Of a stretch of DNA of 5,329 bases, positions 1-5,122 are shown piece by piece. Within the stretch, counting starts at the first letter, position 1. The number at the start of each line of letters is the position of its first letter. The stretch spans positions 1 through 5,329 of the forward strand of contig JAUVJB010000211.1 of assembly GCA_030592465.1 (NCBI GenBank), read 5' to 3'. Made by a program: the position numbers and the translations under genes. The stretch comes from Bacteroidota bacterium. GTDB lineage: Bacteria > Bacteroidota > Bacteroidia > Bacteroidales > B39-G9. The notes beneath the pieces were generated by a model, which saw nothing but the letters and a program-made list of their open reading frames with translations, was not told the DNA's origin and did not search any database.

Positions 1-2
1 AT

Positions 3-425
3 GATGATTATCTTGTAATTGTTGACCGCTATGTAAACTCAAATATCGCATTTCAGTGTGCAAAATTAAATGATGATGATGAGAAAAATAAACTTCGTAA
101 GTGGATTAATCATCTTGAATATGAGTATTTTAAAATACCAAAACCTGATTTAAGTATTTTTGTTGATGTCCCGTTTAATTTTACTACTCAAAAATTAACA
201 AAGCAACGCACAGGCGACGATAGAGAATATTTAAAAGGTAAAAAAGACATTCACGAGCAAAGCATTGATTTTCAATACAATGTAAAGAATGAATACTTGA
301 AATTAGTGAAGTCAGACCCAAATTTTAAACTCATTGATTGCTCAAAAGATAAAAACACAATTCTTTCTCCCAAAGAAATTTTAGAAAAAATTATTTCAAT
401 TTTGAAAAAAAATATAAGTTTGTAG
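3..425 (+). CDS. tmk: Thymidylate kinase (dTMP kinase), C-terminal part, 5' truncated by window edge
   Basis: Thymidylate kinase phosphorylates dTMP to dTDP with ATP in the cytoplasm, a required step of dTTP synthesis. Reading from base 3, 140 residues run without a stop to TAG at 423-425. Visible features are the DRY motif (fragment residues 8-10) followed by VNSNIAFQ, which fits the DR(Y/F) plus S-N-A segment that contacts dTMP. Next comes LEYEYFKIPKPDLSIFVDVP (residues 38-57), the typical strand before the LID, then a LID-like segment with QRTGDDREY (68-76) and IHEQ (83-86). A charged C-terminal helix closes the protein. Family members are usually about 200-230 residues, so some 70-90 N-terminal residues, including the P-loop, lie before the window. 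The ending looks natural rather than broken. The family call is from motif recognition; no alignment was run. Confidence 0.9.
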   Translation, partial: DDYLVIVDRYVNSNIAFQCAKLNDDDEKNKLRKWINHLEYEYFKIPKPDLSIFVDVPFNFTTQKLTKQRTGDDREYLKGKKDIHEQSIDFQYNVKNEYLKLVKSDPNFKLIDCSKDKNTILSPKEILEKIISILKKNISL

Positions 426-426
426 C

Positions 427-499
427 GTTTAAGGTTTAGAAAACCTGTCAGAGTGCGAAGCTCCTGACAGAGTTTGAGGTTTAGAATTTAAGGTTTAAA
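427..499. repeat. Short inverted repeat flanked by three copies of a 14-nt unit
   Basis: CTGTCAG (445-451) is the exact reverse complement of CTGACAG (464-470), with a 12-nt loop. The hairpin is flanked by GTTTAAGGTTTAGA (427-440) and GTTTGAGGTTTAGA (472-485). A third, looser copy, ATTTAAGGTTTAAA (486-499), abuts the second in tandem. The repeat starts two bases after the kinase stop codon. It looks like a dispersed intergenic repeat rather than a gene; similar CTGTCAG/CTGACAG hairpins are, from memory, frequent between genes in Bacteroidota. It may also help end the upstream transcript, but no T-tract directly follows this hairpin. Confidence 0.6.
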
Positions 500-513
500 G
501 TAAACTTTGTTGC

Positions 514-540
514 ATTTCGTCTTTGCGAAATTTTTTTTTT
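514..540 (+). terminator. Possible intrinsic terminator after the thymidylate kinase gene
   Basis: ATTTCG (514-519) and CGAAAT (526-531) form a 6-bp stem around a 6-nt loop, and a run of ten T residues (531-540) begins at the stem's last base. The geometry suits a rho-independent terminator on the + strand. The stem is short, with only two G-C pairs, and lies about 90 nt after the stop codon, so the call is moderate. The DoxX-like gene starts 26 nt downstream and would then need a promoter overlapping this region, which I could not identify clearly. Confidence 0.4.
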
Positions 541-566
541 AAATTTAAAGATAAAAAAATCTAAAA

Positions 567-1784
567 ATGAAAAAAATAAGAACAATAAGCAGAATATTTA
601 TTGGAATAGTATTTATCTTTTCCGGCTTTGTAAAAGTAATTGATCCGCTTGGCTCAACATATAAATTTGTTGATTACTTCAATGCTTTTGGCACAACATT
701 TTTTATTCCTTTTGCACTTTATCTTGGCATTCTGCTTTCTATTGCCGAATTAATAATTGGCGTTTCTTTGTTGTTTAATGTTAAAATAAAAATTGGTGTC
801 TGGTTAGTGTTGCTTTTTATGTCGTTTTTCACATTTCTTACTTTTATTTTAGCAATTTATAATCCGGTAAGCGACTGTGGATGCTTTGGCGATGCTTTAA
901 TTTTAACTAATTGGCAGACATTTTTCAAAAACTTAATTATTTTAGTTCCTACAATAATAATTTTTATTGAAAGAAATAAGTTTGCACCAAAATATTCAAA
1001 CATTGAACAATGGTCTGTTGTAGGATTTTTCATGTTAGTTATGTTTTATATTTCCATTTATTCATATAAACACCTGCCAATAATTGATTTCAGACCTTAC
1101 AATATCGGGACATATATTCCCGACAAAATGACAATACCTGATGATGCTCCACAAGATGAATATAAAACTTTACTTTATTATAAAAAAAACGGGGAAACTA
1201 AAGAGTTTACTTTAAAAAATATTCCCGATTCTACATGGACATGGGTAAATACTAAAAATATATTGCTTAAGCAGGGTTATCATCCGCCAATTCACGACTT
1301 TACAATCACAACTCTCGACGGTAATGATATTACTGATATTATTCTTGACAATGATGATTATTATTTTCTCTTAATTGCTTATAACTTAGAGACAACAAAC
1401 ACCAAATATCAAAATAAAATAAATAATTTTGCTGACTACTGCCAAAAAAATAATTATAAATTTACTTGTATAACTTCAGCAACAGACAAACAAATTGAAA
1501 ATTTTAAAAATAAGACAAATGCTCAATACGATTTTTTTAATGCTGATGAAATTACCTTAAAAACAATTATAAGAGCAAATCCCGGATTAGTCTTGCTAAA
1601 ACATGGAGTAATTATTGATAAATGGCATTTTAACGATATTCCCGAAGTTAAACACCTTAATAATAACTTTACTGGCACTTCCTTGTCTAAATATAAAAAC
1701 CAAAAAGATAATTTGCTGATTATGAGCTTAATACTTGCATCATTGTTATTACTTTGTTTGTATGATAGAGTGAAAATTAAATAA
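567..1784 (+). CDS. DoxX/MauE-like membrane protein with a C-terminal thioredoxin-like domain lacking CXXC
   Basis: This 405-residue protein is probably in the cytoplasmic membrane. The N-terminal part has about four hydrophobic helices (roughly 8-24, 46-70, 76-98, 120-135). It carries FIFSGFVKVIDPLGS (16-30), the usual opening of DoxX-type proteins of Bacteroidota, and DCGCFGDA (103-110), a CxCFG motif shared with MauE-like proteins. A fifth helix lies near 149-167 and a sixth near 383-399. The stretch between them (about 168-382) resembles a thioredoxin/peroxiredoxin fold: PPIHDFTITTLDGND (240-254) looks like the entry strand, YYFLLIAYNL (265-274) the central strand, and NPGLVLLKHGVIIDKW (338-353) the cis-proline and final hairpin region. 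No CXXC is present; the only cysteines there are C292 and C301. The family resembles 'BT_3928-like' DoxX proteins, whose exact role I cannot state. A link to redox chemistry through C104/C106 is inference. ATG at 567 is directly before MKKIRTISRIF, a natural membrane-insertion start; no Shine-Dalgarno is seen. Confidence 0.8.
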   Translation: MKKIRTISRIFIGIVFIFSGFVKVIDPLGSTYKFVDYFNAFGTTFFIPFALYLGILLSIAELIIGVSLLFNVKIKIGVWLVLLFMSFFTFLTFILAIYNPVSDCGCFGDALILTNWQTFFKNLIILVPTIIIFIERNKFAPKYSNIEQWSVVGFFMLVMFYISIYSYKHLPIIDFRPYNIGTYIPDKMTIPDDAPQDEYKTLLYYKKNGETKEFTLKNIPDSTWTWVNTKNILLKQGYHPPIHDFTITTLDGNDITDIILDNDDYYFLLIAYNLETTNTKYQNKINNFADYCQKNNYKFTCITSATDKQIENFKNKTNAQYDFFNADEITLKTIIRANPGLVLLKHGVIIDKWHFNDIPEVKHLNNNFTGTSLSKYKNQKDNLLIMSLILASLLLLCLYDRVKIK

Positions 1785-1808
1785 AAAAATTTAACTTAAA
1801 TATGACAT

Positions 1809-1855
1809 AACTCCAAGTTGACAATAAGCCACTACGCATAAATAAATTTGGAGTT
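1809..1855. promoter_or_regulatory. Inverted repeat overlapping the toxin-antitoxin promoter, possible operator
   Basis: AACTCCAA (1809-1816) is the exact reverse complement of TTGGAGTT (1848-1855), with 31 nt between. In addition AGTTGAC occurs as a direct repeat at 1816-1822 and 1852-1858. The right arm overlaps the proposed -33 element (1847-1850). RHH antitoxins normally bind repeats at their own promoter and repress it, often with the toxin as co-repressor; assigning that role to these repeats is inference. The arms are about four helical turns apart, so binding would need either two separate sites or looping. Confidence 0.4.
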
Positions 1856-1878
1856 GACGTATAAATTATATATATTTG
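1847..1878 (+). promoter_or_regulatory. Bacteroidota-type promoter of the toxin-antitoxin operon
   Basis: TTTG (1847-1850) is followed after 20 nt by TATATTTG (1871-1878), an exact match to the Bacteroidota -7 consensus TAnnTTTG with the usual spacing to a TTG-type -33 box. Transcription would start near 1882-1885, leaving only about 11-14 nt before the ATG at 1896. This is the main reason for rejecting the longer reading frame from TTG at 1848, whose first codons would lie inside the promoter. Confidence 0.65.
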
Positions 1879-1895
1879 TACGTAAAATAATTATT

Positions 1896-2141
1896 ATGGA
1901 TACTAAATTAACATTAAGACTGAATGCCGGTGTTATTGAAAGAGCTAAAATTTATGCTCGTAGTCACAAGATTAGTTTATCAAAAATGATTGAATCTTAC
2001 CTTGATAGTATAACAAAGCAAAAAGGAGAAAAAAAATCAATTACGCCTTTGGTTGAAAGCTTGAGTGGAGTTATTGACTTACCTTCTGATTTTGATTATA
2101 AAAAAGAATATGGTGACTATTTAGAAGAAAAATATAAATGA
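1896..2141 (+). CDS. Ribbon-helix-helix antitoxin, DUF6364-like, of a PIN-toxin module
   Basis: This 81-residue protein should neutralise the PIN toxin encoded directly downstream and repress the operon. MDTKLTLRLN (1-10) is the DNA-contacting beta strand of a ribbon-helix-helix fold. It is followed by helix A (about 11-24, AGVIERAKIYARSH) and helix B (about 27-40, SLSKMIESYLDSIT). After a lysine-rich linker, the tail from PLVESLSGVIDLP onward (51-81) ends in the acidic segment DYKKEYGDYLEEKYK, which is typical of the toxin-binding part of DUF6364-type antitoxins. The frame is open back to TTG at 1848, adding 16 residues (MELTYKLYIFVRKIII). I chose ATG 1896 because the family begins with M-D-T-K-L-T-L and because the promoter covers the extension. 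The stop overlaps the toxin start as ATGA. The family name is from recognition, not a search. Confidence 0.87.
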   Translation: MDTKLTLRLNAGVIERAKIYARSHKISLSKMIESYLDSITKQKGEKKSITPLVESLSGVIDLPSDFDYKKEYGDYLEEKYK

Positions 2142-2554
2142 AAAAGCTTTTTATTGACACAAATATTGTGATTGATTTATTATCACAACGAGAACCATTT
2201 TTTGAAGATTCTGCCAGCCTGTTTTCTATGGCAGACAAGAAGATTATTGAGTTAAGTGTTTCTTCATTGACAATAGCAAACACAAGTTATATTCTTTTGC
2301 GACAAATGAGTTCTAATAAAGCAAAAACTATTTTAAGAAAGCTTAGATTGATTGTAAAAATACTGCCCTTAGATGACAAAATAATTGGATTAGCTCTAAA
2401 TGACGATACCTTCTCTGATTTTGAAGATGGGCTACAGCATTTTTCTGCTATAGAAAACAATCAAGACATTATTATTACTAGAAACTTAAAAGATTTTAAG
2501 AATTCTAAATTACCTGTTATGACAGCAAAACAGTTTTTAAAAATAATTAATTAA
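2138..2554 (+). CDS. PIN-domain toxin (VapC-like ribonuclease)
   Basis: PIN-domain toxins are Mg-dependent RNases that cut cellular RNA, often tRNA or rRNA, when their antitoxin is lost. The 138-residue product starts with KLFIDTNIVIDLLSQREPFF, the classic first PIN strand with acidic D7 and D13. SDFEDGLQHFSAIENN (93-108) supplies the second acidic cluster (D94, E96, D97), and DIIITRNLKDF (110-120) is the closing strand with T114, R115, N116 and D119. Length is normal for the family and the frame is intact. One point is unusual against classical VapC: the conserved Glu expected in the second helix seems to be Asn48 (SSLTIANTSYIL). I believe this is common in the Bacteroidota PIN_3-like branch, so the protein need not be dead. 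The start overlaps the antitoxin stop by 4 nt, implying translational coupling. The target RNA cannot be predicted. Confidence 0.88.
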   Translation: MKKLFIDTNIVIDLLSQREPFFEDSASLFSMADKKIIELSVSSLTIANTSYILLRQMSSNKAKTILRKLRLIVKILPLDDKIIGLALNDDTFSDFEDGLQHFSAIENNQDIIITRNLKDFKNSKLPVMTAKQFLKIIN

Positions 2555-2575
2555 GTCCAAATGAAGCTTAAAGAA

Positions 2576-2605
2576 TTGTATAATAAATTTTATTTTGTAA
2601 ATTTG
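2576..2605 (+). promoter_or_regulatory. Bacteroidota-type promoter upstream of the secreted propeller gene
   Basis: TTG (2576-2578), a 19-nt spacer, and TAAATTTG (2598-2605) match the -33/-7 pattern of the Bacteroidota housekeeping sigma factor. Transcription would begin near 2609-2612, giving a 5' UTR of about 170 nt before the ATG at 2779. That UTR would contain the entire inverted repeat of 2636-2761. Confidence 0.6.
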
Positions 2606-2635
2606 GTTACAATTCGTATAAATAATCTAAAAATG

Positions 2636-2761
2636 AATCCGCTCCGAAAAGCCGATAAGCGGTTAATCTGATAAAAAAACAAAATATATAAATCTGTACG
2701 TCAGTCTATTACAAAACCGCTAATCGGCTATAAATTGATAATTTTAGTTTTCGGAGTATTC
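2636..2761. repeat. Long imperfect inverted repeat / predicted stem in the leader of the propeller gene
   Basis: The left arm is continuous: CTCCGAAAA (2642-2650) followed by GCCGATAAGCGGTT (2651-2664). The right arm is split: AACCGCTAATCGGC (2715-2728) pairs with the inner part with one A-A mismatch (2657/2722), then 19 unpaired bases (2729-2747), then TTTTCGGAG (2748-2756), a perfect complement of the outer part. In total 22 of 23 positions pair around a 50-nt loop (2665-2714). GAAT (2635-2638) and ATTC (2758-2761) could add four pairs. The arms are much more GC-rich than their surroundings, so this is not chance AT pairing. No T-tract follows on the + strand, so it is a poor terminator. 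It could be a leader RNA structure, a folded recombination site of integron attC type, or a decayed small mobile element. The 2555-2778 gap shows no supported gene. Confidence 0.75.
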
Positions 2762-2778
2762 TCAAAAATGGAAGTTTT

Positions 2779-4005
2779 ATGAAAAAAATAATTTTACTTT
2801 TAAGTTTAATTATTTGTGGAATTTATAGTTATTCCCAGCACTGGACATTTTTGGGATTTCCTAATGAAAAAATCCATGCTATTGCTGTTCACCCTCAAAA
2901 TCCTAACATAATATTTGTATCAGGATATAATCTTTATAAATCGTCTGACAGTGGAATAAGCTGGGATACTGTCGCCTTTTTTACTCCTTTCAATTCAATT
3001 ATATTCAATTCTATGCCTGATACAATGTATGCAACTTTCGGACAAGGTTCATATAGTGATGGAATATATAAATCTATTGATGGGGGTAATAATTGGGATA
3101 TCTTGGTATGGCTGTTTACATCCACTTCACTTACGCTTCCTGCATATCCTCCGGGAACTATAGTTGCCGGTACAAAGGAATGGGGTGTATATGAAAGTAA
3201 TGATTATGGAAATACATGGGCTGCAATAAATGATAGTTTGGATAAGGGTGTCCTTTCACTTATACATATAAATCCTTTTGATTGTGATTCTGGACAAGTA
3301 TATTTAGCAGGCACAGAAGGTGGTATATTTTATTATAATTATGATACCGGTGGACCTTGGCATAATACAAATACAGCAACAAATGTTCGGGTGCACGCAC
3401 TTTCTTCATCTAATGAAGCAAGCCCAATCATATGGGCTGCTATTAATGGATGTAGTTACTCTGCAGGAATGTATAAATCTACAGATTTTGGTCAAACATG
3501 GAATGTTTCAGAATATTGGGATCATATTACTTATATTCTTGCTAATCCAATTAATCCAAATACTGTATATGCAGCAGGTTCGTCCTATGGTGTAAAAAAA
3601 ACAATAAATGCAGGTATAAACTGGCAGACCATTAATGCTGATTTGGGAGACAGTGTAGTATATTGCCTTGCTCAAAGCCCTGCCGATACTATACATCTAT
3701 ATGCAGGCACTGAACATGGTCTTTATGTTTATGAATTTACCGTGGGAATTAATGAAACAAATCCCAAACAGGATAATAATATAACAATTTTTCCTAATCC
3801 GGCAAATGATAAAATTACAATTAAATCATTTTATAATAAAAAAATCAAAATTGATATAATTAATATAGAGGGGCAATTGTTGCAAAGTCTTATTTTAAAA
3901 AATTTAGAAACAAGTATAAATATTGATAATTTAGAAAGTGGATTTTACTTTTTTAAAATTTATACTGAAAAACAAATTATAACAAAAAAATTTATTAAAA
4001 AATAA
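2779..4005 (+). CDS. Secreted Asp-box beta-propeller protein with type IX secretion sorting domain
   Basis: This 408-residue protein is likely exported and then secreted or surface-anchored by the type IX system. Residues 1-20 are a signal peptide (KK, then a hydrophobic core, cleavage probably near SYSQ-HW). The body carries Asp-box repeats of form S-x-D-x-G-x-(T/S/N)-W: 55-62, 99-106, 140-147 and 234-241. A degenerate one lies at 275-282 (Asn277 for Asp) and a possible one at 187-194 ending GGPW. These sit on beta-propeller blades, as in sialidase/BNR, VPS10 and Ycf48-like proteins. No catalytic residues of a sialidase are evident, so the ligand or activity is unknown. From about 335 the tail NITIFPNPANDKITI (334-348) to LESGFYFFKIYTEKQIITKKFIKK (385-408) is a type A sorting domain, normally removed during secretion. 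ATG 2779 is chosen because the signal peptide starts there. Neighbours do not indicate its role. Confidence 0.85.
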   Translation: MKKIILLLSLIICGIYSYSQHWTFLGFPNEKIHAIAVHPQNPNIIFVSGYNLYKSSDSGISWDTVAFFTPFNSIIFNSMPDTMYATFGQGSYSDGIYKSIDGGNNWDILVWLFTSTSLTLPAYPPGTIVAGTKEWGVYESNDYGNTWAAINDSLDKGVLSLIHINPFDCDSGQVYLAGTEGGIFYYNYDTGGPWHNTNTATNVRVHALSSSNEASPIIWAAINGCSYSAGMYKSTDFGQTWNVSEYWDHITYILANPINPNTVYAAGSSYGVKKTINAGINWQTINADLGDSVVYCLAQSPADTIHLYAGTEHGLYVYEFTVGINETNPKQDNNITIFPNPANDKITIKSFYNKKIKIDIINIEGQLLQSLILKNLETSINIDNLESGFYFFKIYTEKQIITKKFIKK

Positions 4006-4042
4006 AAACCGAACAGTTGCTAACATTATATAAAACAATCCT

Positions 4043-5122
4043 GTGATTAAATATTTAATAAGAAAAATATTCTACGGCGTTTTAGTACTATTTGGCGTAG
4101 TATCAATAATATTTTTTCTATTTAATATTTTGCCGGGCGACCCTGCGAGAATGATATTAGGTCAACGAGCAGATATTAATTCAATTGAAACAATTCGTAA
4201 AGATTTAGGTCTTGACAAGCCTGTACGAATGCAATATCTCAAATATTTAGATGACTTATCTCCTGTTTCGTTCCATAGTCTTAAAAAAGATAATTATTTT
4301 TATTTAGATAAAAACAAATACTCACCTTTTATACAGCTTTTTAAATTTGGAAAAAATAAGACTGTAATTTTAAAATTCCCTTATTTAAGACGTTCATACC
4401 AAAGTAAAAAAACCGTTTCCGAAATCATCTCAGAGACATTACCAAATACTTTCATATTAGCATTAACTGCAATAATTTTTGCATCAATAGCAGGTATTTT
4501 TTTCGGGATAATATCAGCAATAAAAAAAGATAGTTTATTCGACCGTGCAACATTGTTTTTTTCAGCTCTCGGCATGTCGTTACCATCATTTTTTGCAGCA
4601 ATATTAATCGGTTGGTTTTTTGCTTTTATACTTGGTAAATACACAGGTTTAAATTTAACCGGTAATCTTTATGTTATTGACGATTTTGGTAACGGAGAAC
4701 ATCTTGTACTAAAAAATTTGATACTGCCTGCCTTAACTCTTGGTATCAGACCGCTTGCAGTTTTCACTCAACTCTCACGAAGCTCGTTATTAGAAGTTTT
4801 ATCACAAGATTATATTAGAACAGCTTTTGCAAAAGGACTGAGTTTTTATAAAGTTATAACTCGTCATGCATTAAAAAATTCATTAAATCCTTTAGTAACA
4901 ACCATTTCGGGTTGGTTTGCATCTTTAATGGCAGGTGTTGTTTTTGTTGAATATATTTTTGGATGGAAAGGCTTGGGCTATGTTATTGTTGATGCCTTAA
5001 ACAAATATGATTTACCGCTTATTCTCGGTTGCATTTTAACAATATCGGTTATCTTCGTTATTATCAATATTTTGGTTGATATAATTTACACAATGCTCGA
5101 CCCAAGAGTGAAATTAAATTGA
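4043..5122 (+). CDS. ABC transporter permease, DppB/OppB family (peptide/nickel-type importer)
   Basis: This 359-residue inner-membrane permease would form one half of the channel of a peptide-type importer, together with a DppC/OppC-like partner, a binding protein and ATPases, none of which lies in this window. The N-terminus MIKYLIRKIFYGVLVLFGVV and LPGDPARMILG (30-40) are hallmarks of the family, as is LGLDKPVRMQYLKYL (55-69). The EAA loop that docks the ATPase is seen at about 255-284 (DYIRTAFAKGLS...HALKNSL), and the end is the usual TMLDPRV (350-356). Membrane segments are near 9-30, 133-160, 170-198, 225-245, 285-305 and 325-348. It is longer than typical DppB because of extra residues between about 72 and 124. 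GTG at 4043 is the only workable start: an in-frame TAA lies at 4031-4033 and the first ATG (residue 37) would remove helix 1. It begins 37 nt after the propeller gene with no clear promoter between. Substrate is unknown. Confidence 0.9.
   Translation: MIKYLIRKIFYGVLVLFGVVSIIFFLFNILPGDPARMILGQRADINSIETIRKDLGLDKPVRMQYLKYLDDLSPVSFHSLKKDNYFYLDKNKYSPFIQLFKFGKNKTVILKFPYLRRSYQSKKTVSEIISETLPNTFILALTAIIFASIAGIFFGIISAIKKDSLFDRATLFFSALGMSLPSFFAAILIGWFFAFILGKYTGLNLTGNLYVIDDFGNGEHLVLKNLILPALTLGIRPLAVFTQLSRSSLLEVLSQDYIRTAFAKGLSFYKVITRHALKNSLNPLVTTISGWFASLMAGVVFVEYIFGWKGLGYVIVDALNKYDLPLILGCILTISVIFVIINILVDIIYTMLDPRVKLN

Noticed and set aside
501..509. TAAACTTTG as a -7 box for the DoxX-like gene
   Set aside because: It has three bases between TA and TTTG rather than two, and no TTG-type box at correct spacing; it would also place the start upstream of the possible terminator.
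2071..2283. A 70-codon minus-strand open frame across the toxin-antitoxin junction
   Set aside because: It is antisense to two confidently assigned genes and has no supporting signal.
2561..2671. A 36-codon open frame (ATG 2561 to TGA 2669-2671)
   Set aside because: It spans the promoter at 2576-2605 and the left arm of the inverted repeat, shows no domain or coding signature, and is of chance length for AT-rich sequence.
2642..2756. Reading the long inverted repeat as an intrinsic terminator of the toxin-antitoxin operon
   Set aside because: The loop is 50 nt, no T-tract follows on the + strand, and the structure lies downstream of a promoter serving the next gene.
3320..3595. A 91-codon + strand open frame inside the propeller gene
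   Set aside because: It lies in another frame of a gene with clear Asp-box repeats and has a low-complexity hydrophobic composition; treated as a shadow.
4381..4644. An 87-codon minus-strand open frame inside the permease gene
   Set aside because: It is antisense to well-conserved permease membrane helices and resembles no known protein.
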